A stretch of 64,000 nucleotides of DNA from JAVBLG01 sp031553655. GTDB taxonomy: Bacteria; Desulfobacterota; Desulfovibrionia; Desulfovibrionales; Desulfovibrionaceae. Under the pieces are notes generated by a model, which did not search any database, had not been told where the DNA came from, and saw nothing but the letters and a program-made list of their open reading frames with translations. The DNA lies in NCBI GenBank assembly GCA_031553655.1, contig JAVBLG010000044.1, positions 1 to 64,000 of the forward strand. Reading direction: 5' to 3'. The position numbers and the translations under genes were made by a program. This document shows, piece by piece, positions 16,613 to 25,108 of this stretch (its first letter is position 1; each line of letters opens with the position of its first letter).

Positions 16613-17074
16613 TCAGCGCCTGGATGAAGAGCCTTTGCCCTTTGGCGCGGGAGCCGTCGGTTTGGCGTCGTCCTCGCGCATGGCCACAACTCCCAGCTTT
16701 TCAATACCCACCGCCTTGATGCGGCCCATAACATCAACGATCACGCCGTAGGGAACTTCCTTGTCGGCTTGCAAAAAGAGGGCCTTGTTCTTTTCCTTGA
16801 CCAGCCTTTGCAGATAGTCCTCAATAGTGTCTGGCTCGACCTTGTATTCGTCAAGAAAAATAGTGCCGTCGCGTCTGACGGTCATAACCATATAATCGGC
16901 CTCGGTGGGCAGAACGTCCGCGTGTTTGGTCGTGGGCAGATCCACTTCAAGTCCTTCGGACATCATTGGCGCGGTAACCATGAAAATAATCAGCAGAACC
17001 AGCATTACGTCCACAAAGGGAGTAACGTTTATTTCGGCCACAAAGCCGCCGCTTTTGTTAAGACTGGCTCCCAT
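16613..17074 (-). CDS. tolR: biopolymer transporter TolR/ExbD
   Basis: 153 aa. One N-terminal transmembrane helix in EINVTPFVDVMLVLLIIFMV, with the essential membrane Asp at about residue 22, then a periplasmic ExbD/TolR domain. A basic Ser/Arg tail ends the protein. It forms the proton channel with TolQ, whose gene ends 2 bp before this start, implying translational coupling. Confidence 0.96.
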   Translation of the reverse strand: MGASLNKSGGFVAEINVTPFVDVMLVLLIIFMVTAPMMSEGLEVDLPTTKHADVLPTEADYMVMTVRRDGTIFLDEYKVEPDTIEDYLQRLVKEKNKALFLQADKEVPYGVIVDVMGRIKAVGIEKLGVVAMREDDAKPTAPAPKGKGSSSRR

Positions 17075-17076
17075 GG

Positions 17077-17772
17077 CTATGCTTCCGTTGTTCCGTGGCG
17101 CTGAACCGGGCGGTGAGCGTTGATCTCGCGCTGCACCCGGTTAAGAAAAATACCGGCGAAGTTGACCAGATCGGTGTCGAGTTCGCCCAGTTTACCCAGA
17201 AAAATATTGTAGCCGATGGTAGCGGGCACAGCCACGGCAAGGCCTATGGCCGTGGCTACCAGAGCTTCGGATATGCCCGGCGCAACTGTGGCCAGCGAGG
17301 CCGACTTGAGCATGCCTATGGAATGGAACGACCCCATAATGCCCCACACTGTGCCGAACAGGCCGATGAAGGGAGCCGTGTTGGCGGTGGTGGCCAGAAG
17401 CGAAAGAGAGTGATTGAGGCGCGAAAGCTCCGTACCAACGCCCTGGCGCAACGAGCGGCGCACATTATCCACCACCACCGGGCTGTCATTGCCCAGTTCC
17501 TTGGAGCGGTTGAATTCGGTAACGCCCTGATGGGCCACATAATAAAGCGGAGAGGACGGATCCCCTCCCAAAGACTGCACGGCATCGCGCAAATCACGCG
17601 CCCGCTCAAAGCGTTCCACGCCTTCGGATATTTTTTTAGCAGCCATGCTCAGGGATATCCATTTCTGGATCATCAGGGTCCAACTGCCTACCGACATAAG
17701 CAAAAGCAAGGCGAAAACCACTTTTGACGGGATGCCGGCGTGCATAATCATTGATAAAAAATCAAATTCCAT
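17077..17772 (-). CDS. tolQ: proton channel subunit TolQ
   Basis: 231 aa from ATG 17772 (GGAGA upstream); the longer frame adds a poor N-terminus. A MotA/TolQ/ExbB channel with three predicted transmembrane helices. Conserved segments are NTAPFIGLFGTVWGIMGSF and PGISEALVATAIGLAVAVPA, carrying the membrane Thr/Gly residues of the channel. First gene of the tol-pal cluster. Confidence 0.97.
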   Translation of the reverse strand: MEFDFLSMIMHAGIPSKVVFALLLLMSVGSWTLMIQKWISLSMAAKKISEGVERFERARDLRDAVQSLGGDPSSPLYYVAHQGVTEFNRSKELGNDSPVVVDNVRRSLRQGVGTELSRLNHSLSLLATTANTAPFIGLFGTVWGIMGSFHSIGMLKSASLATVAPGISEALVATAIGLAVAVPATIGYNIFLGKLGELDTDLVNFAGIFLNRVQREINAHRPVQRHGTTEA

Positions 17773-17820
17773 GAATTTCTCCGGACAATTACATGAGAAC
17801 CCAGACGCCAAACCGCCTCG

Positions 17821-17856
17821 CTGCCCGGATGGCCGGCACGGCCGCCGCCCGGGCAG
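17821..17856. repeat. strong GC palindrome upstream of tolQ
   Basis: CTGCCCGG (17821-17828)/CCGGGCAG (17849-17856) encloses GGCCG-GCA-CGGCC. It lies in the 228-bp gap between the Gln/Arg-rich lipoprotein gene and tolQ, 49 bp before the tolQ start, so it is probably in the tolQ leader. No T-run on either side. Confidence 0.5.
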
Positions 17857-18000
17857 GAGGCTGTTAAATGCTGGTTTTAACGGAGGGGTGCCCCGCTCGC
17901 GGCTTTGCCGCTTCTGGCAAGATGCCCTGAGTGGCCTATTTTTTCAACCATTTTTTTATATACGTCCCTGGATCTTGCTGTCAGCGTAATAATACTAATT

Positions 18001-18732
18001 CTATTGCCCATATCTGGACTTATTGTCTCCGCGCTGACGCTGTTGTTGCTGTTCCTTCTGTTGTTCTTGCTTCTGCTGCTCGCGCTGGCTCTGTTGTTCC
18101 CGACGCTGTTGTTGCTGGCGTTGCTGCTGTTCTTGACGTTGCTGTTGCTGGCGTTGCTGCTGTTCCTGACGCTGCTGTTGCTGGCGCTCCTGGCGCTGGT
18201 GCTCCTGACGTTGCTCGCGCTGGCGTTGCTGATGTTCCTGGCGTTGTTCGCGTTGGCGATCTTCGCGGTAGCGCTGCTGGTCGCGTTCACGCTGCTGCTC
18301 ATAGCGTTGCTGATCGCGCTGGTGGGCCTGATCGCGGCGCTGCTGCTCCAGACGTTGCCGCTCACGCTCTTTCTGTTGGTCGTGACGTTGTTGCTCATGG
18401 CGCTGTTGTTCACGGCGCTGCTGCGCCCTGCGATCCCATTCCTGCCTTCTGCGCTGTTCCTCCTGCTGGATGCGCCGCTGTTCCCGGCGCTCCCATTCCA
18501 CGCGATCGCGTTCCAGCCGCAGTCGTTCCTGCTGGTTGGCTCTACGTTCCAGATCCATGCGCTTCAGGCGTTCGCGTTCATAGTAATCCATTTGGCGGCG
18601 ATATTCGACGTCGTCGTAAGTGTCACTCCAGGGATCGTAGCTGCTGCCGTAACGTTGCGGCGGGACGCAACCGGTGAAGCCTAGGGCCAGAACCAAGCAG
18701 GCGATAACCATTTTAGCTTTAAACTGTAGCAT
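18001..18732 (-). CDS. Gln/Arg/Glu-rich repetitive lipoprotein
   Basis: 243 aa. The signal peptide with lipobox LGFTGC predicts lipidation at about Cys22. The rest is a highly charged, helical, low-complexity rod. Blocks such as RQEQQQRQQQQ repeat from about residue 60 to the end, with no recognisable domain. Such proteins often act as envelope coiled coils; no function is claimed. It sits 228 bp upstream of tolQ on the same strand, hinting at an envelope role. The CTG/TTG-rich codon repeats make it prone to length variation. Confidence 0.75.
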   Translation of the reverse strand: MLQFKAKMVIACLVLALGFTGCVPPQRYGSSYDPWSDTYDDVEYRRQMDYYERERLKRMDLERRANQQERLRLERDRVEWERREQRRIQQEEQRRRQEWDRRAQQRREQQRHEQQRHDQQKERERQRLEQQRRDQAHQRDQQRYEQQRERDQQRYREDRQREQRQEHQQRQREQRQEHQRQERQQQQRQEQQQRQQQQRQEQQQRQQQQRREQQSQREQQKQEQQKEQQQQRQRGDNKSRYGQ

Positions 18733-18937
18733 GAAAGCTCTCCGTTGCGGTCAGATGATGTTCACTTTGCAAATAATACCGAAATACGCTTGGAGATTAT
18801 ATCAGAAAGCTAATGAAATTACAATTCACAGTGCGCGTTAATGCAGGGCTGCAGCTGACTGGAGCCGTTTTTTTTTGACTGGTGATGTGCTTTATGAACA
18901 GAAGCAAGTTGGATTATGTTTGGGGCAGGATGGGCAG

Positions 18938-20167
18938 TTAAAATGATTTGTCCATGGAGCGGATGACGGAGGCCGCGCCTTCGGCTGCGGCATATCCGCT
19001 GGCCCAGGCCCAGTGCAGATTATATCCGCCCAATTGCCCGCACACGTCCAGCACCTCGCCGCAAAAGAATAGCCTTGAAGTTATTTTGCTTTCCATGGTC
19101 GAAGACGACACCTCGGCCACATCGACCCCACCTCTGGAGGCTTCGGCCTTTTTCCAGCCCTCAGTTCCTTCGGGTATGGCCGTATGCTCATGGATCAGTC
19201 GTTCAGCCTCACGCCAGTCTTTTTTGCTCAAATCCGCCAGCTTGTGTCCACCGGATTTTTGGGGCGCAAGGCGTTCCGCCAACCGTTCAGGAAGGTGGCG
19301 GGCTAAGAAATTGCGCAACAAAATTTTACCTCCAGAGCGTACTTGTTCTTCTTTTGCGGCATTCAGATCGAAATTCGGCAAAAAGTCGATATTTACGGGC
19401 ATGCCCTTTTGCCAGTATGACGATATTTGCAGGGCGGCCGGGCCGCTGATGCCCCTGTGAGTAAAGAGCAGGGGCAGAATAAAGCTTGGGGCTTTGCTTT
19501 GCGGCAGACTTATTTTTACCGGCAGGCTTATGCCTGCCAGGTCGCTCAAAGGCCAGCCGTCGGGCATTGTCAGGGGAACCAGGGCCGGGGCCGGGGGAAT
19601 GACGCGGTGCCCGAAGCCCCGCGCAAAGGCCATGGCCTCGTTTGAGGCTCCGCATTGAGGGCAGGCCGGGCCGCCGCCGGCAATGACCAAAGCTGAGGAG
19701 TGAATTTCATTCGATTGTTCGGCCTCATTTTCGGCCACGGTTATGAACAATTCTCCCACTTTTTTTAGCTTTACGGCCCTGGTTGCCGTAAACAAACTTG
19801 CGCCCTGTTTTTTCATTTCTTCCAGCAGATAATCCAGGACGTCCGAAGCTGAATTCACGCAGAAAATCTGCCCATGCTCACGTTCTTCCAGGTGGATGCC
19901 ACGTTCGCGCAGGCGGCGGAGCATTCCGTCCGGCGCGAAGCGCGCCAAAGCCGAGAGGCAGAATTTGGCATTGGAGCTTATGTAATTTGTTGCGTTTACC
20001 GAGAGATTGCCCACATTGCATTTCCCCCCGCCGGAAATCATAATTTTGCGTCCCGGACGGGGTGATTTTTCCAGCACGGCGGTTTTAAGGCCAAGGGCGG
20101 CGGCGCGCCCGGCGCACACAAGCCCGGATGCGCCGCCGCCAATAATCACAAGATCGTATGTTTTCAT
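18938..20167 (-). CDS. HI0933/BaiN-family flavoprotein (NAD(P)/FAD-dependent oxidoreductase)
   Basis: 409 aa. An N-terminal FAD-binding GGGASGLVCAGRAAALG, then RPGRKIMISGGGKCNVGN, the family hallmark. A C-terminal FFCGEVLDVCGQLGGYNLHWAWASG motif closes the FAD site. Members are cytoplasmic and of uncertain physiological substrate; BaiN acts in bile-acid dehydroxylation in some gut bacteria, but most homologs have no such role. It follows an MFS gene on the same strand by about 60 bp. Confidence 0.88.
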   Translation of the reverse strand: MKTYDLVIIGGGASGLVCAGRAAALGLKTAVLEKSPRPGRKIMISGGGKCNVGNLSVNATNYISSNAKFCLSALARFAPDGMLRRLRERGIHLEEREHGQIFCVNSASDVLDYLLEEMKKQGASLFTATRAVKLKKVGELFITVAENEAEQSNEIHSSALVIAGGGPACPQCGASNEAMAFARGFGHRVIPPAPALVPLTMPDGWPLSDLAGISLPVKISLPQSKAPSFILPLLFTHRGISGPAALQISSYWQKGMPVNIDFLPNFDLNAAKEEQVRSGGKILLRNFLARHLPERLAERLAPQKSGGHKLADLSKKDWREAERLIHEHTAIPEGTEGWKKAEASRGGVDVAEVSSSTMESKITSRLFFCGEVLDVCGQLGGYNLHWAWASGYAAAEGAASVIRSMDKSF

Positions 20168-20228
20168 ATTGTTGATGTACTGTTACGGATCAGGGCGGAT
20201 GTGCCAGCCCAGGTTATACGGTATTCCG

Positions 20229-21395
20229 TCAGGCTTTTTTAGCCGCTCTCATATTCAATATTTCCACCATAATCAACATCAAAATCCAGAGTGTTCCCAA
20301 AAATATTGGTAAAAGCGCGTAGCCGGCGTACGCACCGAGCAGCCCGAACAGCGGGGGCATCAGGGCGGTGCCCACGTAGCCCGAGGCCACCTGAAGACCC
20401 ATCATGGCCTGAGAGTTGGCGTAGCCGAAATTGGCCGGCGTTTCATGAATCAAGGTGGGGAAGATTGGGGCGCAGCCCAGGCCGATTAAAAAAAAACCGG
20501 CCAGCGGAACCCAAGCATCGAAAAACATCAGAATGATTCCGACGGCTATCAAGCTGTGCCCAAGGCGCAGCATCTGGCGGTGATCAAAACCGATGGTCAA
20601 AAAGCCTGACACAAGGCGGCCGAAGGTTATGCCGGCATAGTAAATGGCCACCCAGCGGGCCGCCGTAACCGAATCGATCCCCTTGACCAACACCAGGTAG
20701 CTGCCGCCCCACAACCCGGCCGCGCTTTCAATGGAGCAATAACAAAAAAAGGACAGCAAGGCCGCCCTGGCCCCCGGAAGACGCAAGAGTTTTGCGAAAC
20801 CCAACGGCTTTTTCGGAGTCGCTCCCGTCATGGCGGTTGCGACTCCGTTTTTGTTCCATAACGGCAAAGAGGCGAACAAGACGGCCGTCAAAGCAAACTG
20901 AATGATGCTCACGGTCAGATAGCCGCTACTCCAACCGCCGGTTCCGGCCAGACGGTGCGACATGATCATCGGCCCGGCCGAGGCTCCCAGCCCCCAGAAA
21001 CAATGCAGCCCGCTCATATGCCGGGCCTTGTAGTGGACGGCCACGTAGTTGTTCAGCCCGGCGTCCACCGCCCCGGCCCCCAGGCCCAAAGGTATGGCTG
21101 CCAGGCACACCCCCCAGAAAACACCGAGGACGGAGAAGAGCAACAAGGCCGTCGCGGTCATCAGAACACTGACGGCGGTGACCATGGCCGTGCCGAAGCG
21201 GTTAATGATCCGTGCGCTCATCACGCTGGAAAGCACCGTGCCGCCGGCGATGAGCATCGAGATGATCCCGGCGTGGGAGGCGGGTACGGCCAGGTCGCCG
21301 TACATGGCGGGCCAGGCCGCGCCCAAAAGGGAGTCGGGAAGACCCAGGCTGATGAAGGAAATGTATATTATGACGAGCAGCAAGGCGGTGATCAT
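20229..21395 (-). CDS. MFS transporter
   Basis: 388 aa with about 12 hydrophobic helices and short loops. The family resembles the FucP/YfkF-like sugar or small-molecule carriers (SLGLPDSLLGAAWPAMYGDL near the start, FLIGLGCAPIFPTLIHETP late). No periplasmic domain. The next gene upstream is an SDR oxidoreductase, 99 bp away across a long palindrome, so the pair may serve one sugar-like substrate (weak inference). Confidence 0.85.
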   Translation of the reverse strand: MITALLLVIIYISFISLGLPDSLLGAAWPAMYGDLAVPASHAGIISMLIAGGTVLSSVMSARIINRFGTAMVTAVSVLMTATALLLFSVLGVFWGVCLAAIPLGLGAGAVDAGLNNYVAVHYKARHMSGLHCFWGLGASAGPMIMSHRLAGTGGWSSGYLTVSIIQFALTAVLFASLPLWNKNGVATAMTGATPKKPLGFAKLLRLPGARAALLSFFCYCSIESAAGLWGGSYLVLVKGIDSVTAARWVAIYYAGITFGRLVSGFLTIGFDHRQMLRLGHSLIAVGIILMFFDAWVPLAGFFLIGLGCAPIFPTLIHETPANFGYANSQAMMGLQVASGYVGTALMPPLFGLLGAYAGYALLPIFLGTLWILMLIMVEILNMRAAKKA

Positions 21396-21451
21396 GGGCG
21401 AATCCTTTTACGAACACATCGTGCTCGGGCGGCCCTACCAGAGCACGGCCC

Positions 21452-21506
21452 GATAACAGATAGCGCATTTTGCTCATTGCGTTCGAAAAATGCGTTATCT
21501 GTTATC
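21452..21506. repeat. 20-bp-arm palindrome overlapping the SDR stop codon
   Basis: The arm 21452-21471 (GATAACAGATAGCGCATTTT) pairs with 21487-21506 with a single G-T wobble across a 15-nt loop. The SDR stop codon (21495-21497) and its last codons, Asp-Asn-Arg, lie in the right arm. There is no T-run after the hairpin. Confidence 0.75.
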
Positions 21507-22277
21507 TGGTTCAAAAGTCCAACCGCGATCTTCGTGATAGATCATCTGTCTTGCCATGCCGCCGTCCACCACAAAGTTTTGCCCGGTTATAAAGCCGGCC
21601 TGATCGGAACAAAGGAACATAGTCATGGCGGCAACGTCTTCGGGAGTTCCTATGCGCCTTACAGGGTGTTGGATCAGGTCGGCATTAAGGTATTCTGGTA
21701 TGTAATCGGGGTCTTTCTGATAGGCTCCCGCATCGATCCAGCCGGGGCTTATGGCGTTTACACGTACCCTCCCGGCCAGGCTTACAGCCAGGGCGTGGGT
21801 GAGGGAATTGAGGCCGCCCTTGGCCGCCGCATAGCTTTCGCCGTCGGTTTGCGACATGATGGCACGGGTGGAAGATATGTTGATTATGGAGGCGTTCATG
21901 GCAAAGTCGCCCATGAACAGATGGGCCAGTATATATGGTGCAGCCAGGCCCACTTTCAGCACATGAATGAAGTCATTGTGGCTGCATCCGGACAGAATGC
22001 CCCTTCTATTGTTGCAGACGTTGTTAATCAGATAATCCACCCGCCCAAAGCGTCTTATTGTCAACAAGGCGAAGTCGTTTAATGTTTCTTCGTCCGCAAC
22101 GTCTCCAGGCATGAATACGGCCTTGTCGCCAAGGCGGGCTTCCAGAGCGCGGCCGCCGACAGTGTCAATGTCCACAAAGGCCGCCTCGGCCCCGGCTTCG
22201 CAAAACTTTTCCAGGATACAACGTCCGATGCCGTTGGCGGCTCCGGTAACCACACATATTTTTCCGGAAAAATTCAT
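21495..22277 (-). CDS. short-chain dehydrogenase/reductase
   Basis: 260 aa, classical SDR. It has the NAD(P)-binding TGAANGIG at about 12-19, an NNVCNN turn, catalytic Ser in NISSTRA, and YAAAK. C-terminal GQNFVVDGGMARQM is typical of 3-oxoacyl/sugar alcohol dehydrogenases. Asp in the second strand (FVDIDT) suggests NAD preference. The last codons are part of a palindrome. Substrate unknown. Confidence 0.9.
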   Translation of the reverse strand: MNFSGKICVVTGAANGIGRCILEKFCEAGAEAAFVDIDTVGGRALEARLGDKAVFMPGDVADEETLNDFALLTIRRFGRVDYLINNVCNNRRGILSGCSHNDFIHVLKVGLAAPYILAHLFMGDFAMNASIINISSTRAIMSQTDGESYAAAKGGLNSLTHALAVSLAGRVRVNAISPGWIDAGAYQKDPDYIPEYLNADLIQHPVRRIGTPEDVAAMTMFLCSDQAGFITGQNFVVDGGMARQMIYHEDRGWTFEPDNR

Positions 22278-22328
22278 AATAGAGCTCCATCCATAAATCT
22301 TATAAACTAAAAAATATAATAAAGTAAA

Positions 22329-23285
22329 TTATCCAAGCAAATACAGCCAGGTGATCACAATCAGGCTGGCAGCCCGCAGCCCCTGATTGGCCAACACAAG
22401 GCGCAAAGCCAGACCGGGAGAGTACCATCCGGCATAAGAAGGAAGCTGATGGCGCAGGGCGCGCATGGGAGTGGACAGAATGTTGCCCACCATCAGTGCG
22501 GCCACAATTTCCCTGGAGCTGAGCGCGCCCGAGTGTAACACGCTGCCCGCCGCCGAAAGGGCCGCGCCAAGCTCGGCGGCCAGGTGCAGTACTATTATGC
22601 TCATGGCTTGGGGCTTGAGGAATGAAAGCCAGCTCAGATTGGCGCTCATCCACATTTCGGCGGAATGAAAAAAGCCGTTATGCTGCAAATAATACATCAA
22701 AATATATATGGGAATTGTAAAAAAAGCCAGCTTGGGCAAACGGCGCAGCAGTCGTTTGAACGAGGCGGCCAGAATTTCGCGCGGAGAACGTTTTTCTTTT
22801 GCTTGTGGGGCTTGGAAAGCGTGTTCCGGTTGAGGGGGAAGGATGAGGCGGCCCACAACAGCTATAAGCGCGGTGCGGGCTGCGGCCGCAGCCAGGGTGA
22901 GGCCGATGTAAATTATGGCGGGCATGCCGATTACCGGCCACAACAATAAAAAAATGGTGGGTGTGTGCATGAGATAGGCGGGCAGGCTGTTGAATATATT
23001 GGCCAGCACTACTTCTTTGCCGCTCATTTCACCCGCTTCGAGTTTTTGGGACAGCACGGCATTGGAGGCCGAGGGAGAAACAAAGGCCAGACTGAAGGAT
23101 TGGGCGGCGGCTTCGCCCAAATTAGCCAGGCGGGCCAAAGGAGCGGCAAAGCGGGCCAGGTGGCGGCTCCAGTTGAGGGCTTCCAGAATGTTGGCCACCA
23201 GAATGCCCATGGCCATGCCGCACAGCAGACGCAGCATGGGTTTGACGAGGCTGTTAAAAATTTCCGGCGCGGATATTTCAGTCAC
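22329..23285 (-). CDS. nucleoside-recognition (Gate) domain membrane protein
   Basis: 318 aa, seven to nine hydrophobic helices. Two Gate-like halves resemble the SpmA/SpmB and nucleoside-recognition families (FVSPSASNAVLSQK and NIFNSLPAYLMHTP in the first, HSGALSSREIVAALMVGN in the second). The start codon is GTG at 23285 with a weak AGG upstream. Function of bacterial stand-alone versions is poorly known. It is next to a copy of repeat R1. Confidence 0.7.
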   Translation of the reverse strand: MTEISAPEIFNSLVKPMLRLLCGMAMGILVANILEALNWSRHLARFAAPLARLANLGEAAAQSFSLAFVSPSASNAVLSQKLEAGEMSGKEVVLANIFNSLPAYLMHTPTIFLLLWPVIGMPAIIYIGLTLAAAAARTALIAVVGRLILPPQPEHAFQAPQAKEKRSPREILAASFKRLLRRLPKLAFFTIPIYILMYYLQHNGFFHSAEMWMSANLSWLSFLKPQAMSIIVLHLAAELGAALSAAGSVLHSGALSSREIVAALMVGNILSTPMRALRHQLPSYAGWYSPGLALRLVLANQGLRAASLIVITWLYLLG

Positions 23286-23347
23286 TTTGCAACCTGCACG
23301 TATATAATAAGCTGATAATTAAAAGTTTTTGAAGGATGGGATGGGGT

Positions 23348-23397
23348 TTGGGGAAGGGAAGGGAACTTTTTTTAAAAAGTTCCCTTCCCTTCCCCAA
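23348..23397. repeat. R1 palindromic repeat, copy a
   Basis: Arms 23348-23371 and 23374-23397 are perfect 24-bp reverse complements (TTGGGGAAGGGAAGGGAAC then a T-run) with a 2-nt loop. A tail containing ATGGGATGGGG and AAAAGTTTTT lies on the left. The rnhA stop codon is at the apex and its last codons are in the right arm. Confidence 0.85.
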
Positions 23398-23878
23398 GGC
23401 CGATATCTTCGGGCAATCCCGGGCGCGCGGCCCATTCGCGGGCCATCTGGTCGCATTTTTCATTTTCGGCGTGGCCTTGATGCCCGCGCACCCAGTGAAA
23501 TTTGACTTCGTGGCGCTCAAGCAGAGGGAGGAGTTTCTCCCATAGGTCACGGTTTTTCACCGGTTCTTTTTTGGAGTTGATCCAGCCTTTTTTCAACCAG
23601 GAGACCAGCCAGCGTTTTTCGATGGCGTTGATTACGTATTGCGAATCAGAGTACAGATCGACCCGGCAGGGAAAATTCAGGGAGCTCAGGGCCTCGATAA
23701 CGGCGGTGATTTCCATGCGGTTGTTGGTGGTACGGGCAAAGCCGCCGCCGATGGATTTTTCGTAATCCTTTCCTGTCTGGCGTAATATAGCCGCATAGCC
23801 GCCTGGACCTGGGTTGCCCAGGCATGAGCCGTCGGTGTGTATGATCACCGAGCATGGGGAGGAGGTGGACGAAATCAT
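23372..23878 (-). CDS. rnhA: ribonuclease HI
   Basis: 168 aa, about 15 more than E. coli RNase HI. Catalytic acidic residues are in HTDGSCLGNPGPGG, NNRMEITA, YSDSQYV and NEKCDQMA, so all four are present. It cleaves RNA in RNA-DNA hybrids. The last eight or so residues (EGKGTF then stop) are encoded by the arm of repeat R1, so the native C-terminus has been replaced or extended by the repeat. Confidence 0.96.
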   Translation of the reverse strand: MISSTSSPCSVIIHTDGSCLGNPGPGGYAAILRQTGKDYEKSIGGGFARTTNNRMEITAVIEALSSLNFPCRVDLYSDSQYVINAIEKRWLVSWLKKGWINSKKEPVKNRDLWEKLLPLLERHEVKFHWVRGHQGHAENEKCDQMAREWAARPGLPEDIGLGEGKGTF

Positions 23879-23960
23879 TTTATGTCATTCAACTCTTGAA
23901 ATTATTGGTTATAATTACGGATATCTCGTGTAGGGGCGCCCGGATGCTGCCCGGGCAGCC

Positions 23961-24010
23961 ATTAAAATTCCAGATAAAAATTGTTCGCAATTCTTATCTG
24001 GAATTTTAAT
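23961..24010. repeat. A/T-rich 23-bp-arm palindrome at a glycosyltransferase stop codon
   Basis: The arm 23961-23983 pairs with 23988-24010 with one mismatch around TTCG. The stop codon of the glycosyltransferase begins at its right end (24010-24012). A perfect GCTGCCCGGGCAGC palindrome lies just to the left (about 23946-23959). Likely a 3' end structure. Confidence 0.7.
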
Positions 24011-24981
24011 TACAATATGCGCCTTATGCGCGCGGGCAGGGCAAAGTACATTTTGGCGGCAAGGTCGAACAATCCGCCCGGAAGCCTGGTAGCCAGGTTG
24101 AACAGGCGATATTTGAGCGAGTAATCTTTGTAGGGGGCCAGAACGGATCTGGCCTGGGAATTTTTGCCCTTGCGCCACAGGGCCACGGCTTCCTGAAAAG
24201 CGGAACGGCGAGTAAGCAGGCTCACCAAATCGGCATATTCAGTTTCGTAGCCGGGATAAATTCTTTTGTGCTTTTCCAGAATATAACGGGTTTCTTCGGC
24301 GAACTGGCCGAATTTCAGAAAAGTGGTATTGCTGCCGTGTACCCGCCAGCGGGTGAGCGGGGCGTTTACATAGTCCAGTTCCCAGTTGTGGGCGATGCGA
24401 TAGAACAGATCCGCTTCCTCACACACGTTCAGGCGTTCGTCGAACCAGTATTCCAGCTTGTCCAGGGCTTCGCGGCGCACCAGGGCCGAAGACATGGAAA
24501 TCCATTGGATAATCATCAACTCCTTGAAAACCATGCCTCTTTGCGGCGGGGCGTGTTTAAACAAAAGTCTGCTGCCGCCTTGGGCACTGAAGACTTCGGT
24601 ATCGGTGCATACCAAGCCCAGCCGGTTGTTGGAGCTCATAAGCTCCATTTGTTTTTCAAGTTTTTCGGGCAGCCAGATATCATCGCAGTCCAGAAAGGCG
24701 ATAAATTCACCTTCGGCTTTGGACAGGGCCAGGTTGCGGGCCGCGCCCAGAGGGATGGTTTTTTCCGCAGTGAAGTGCCTTATTTTTTTATGACCGAGTT
24801 TTACGGAATATTCCTTGACCAGCTCAAGACTGCCGTCGTGGGAGGCATTGTTCCAGAAGATTATTTCCCAATCTTGAAATGTTTGCGCGCAAACGCTGTC
24901 AAGAGCCTCCTTGAGATCTCTGAGGCAGTTGAGGCAGTTCATTATTACGGAAACTGCCGGTTTTGCGGCGGCATCACTCAT
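24010..24981 (-). CDS. glycosyltransferase family 2
   Basis: About 323 aa from ATG 24981, which has GGAG 6 nt upstream; an upstream ATG at 24993 has no such site. GT-A domain at 1-220: VSVIMNCLNCLRDLKEALDS, IIFWNNASHDGS, and the metal-binding FIAFLDCDDIWLPEKL (DxD). The C-terminal 100 residues are helical. Probable inverting transferase for a surface glycan, next to a polyprenyl-phosphate glycosyltransferase and a sugar aminotransferase. Confidence 0.88.
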   Translation of the reverse strand: MSDAAAKPAVSVIMNCLNCLRDLKEALDSVCAQTFQDWEIIFWNNASHDGSLELVKEYSVKLGHKKIRHFTAEKTIPLGAARNLALSKAEGEFIAFLDCDDIWLPEKLEKQMELMSSNNRLGLVCTDTEVFSAQGGSRLLFKHAPPQRGMVFKELMIIQWISMSSALVRREALDKLEYWFDERLNVCEEADLFYRIAHNWELDYVNAPLTRWRVHGSNTTFLKFGQFAEETRYILEKHKRIYPGYETEYADLVSLLTRRSAFQEAVALWRKGKNSQARSVLAPYKDYSLKYRLFNLATRLPGGLFDLAAKMYFALPARIRRIL

Positions 24982-25108
24982 CGTTTTCTCCATATTTACT
25001 TCAGGGATGTTTACATTATGCGTATTTGCCGACTTGTTTCAGACAGTGTGGTCATGAGACGATTTTTTGACACAGCCGGGTGCGAAAAATCGCTTGTGCC
25101 CACACCGG

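Noticed and set aside
17905..18684. Open frame on the plus strand predicting a very hydrophobic 259-aa, Leu-rich protein
   Set aside because: It is the complement of the Gln/Arg-rich lipoprotein gene; CTG/TTG repeats read Leu on the opposite strand. No ribosome site, and the minus-strand gene has a signal peptide and lipobox.
18835..18885. GGCT/AGCC stem with an eight-T run on the plus strand
   Set aside because: It looks like a terminator but no plus-strand gene precedes it and the stem is only 4 bp.
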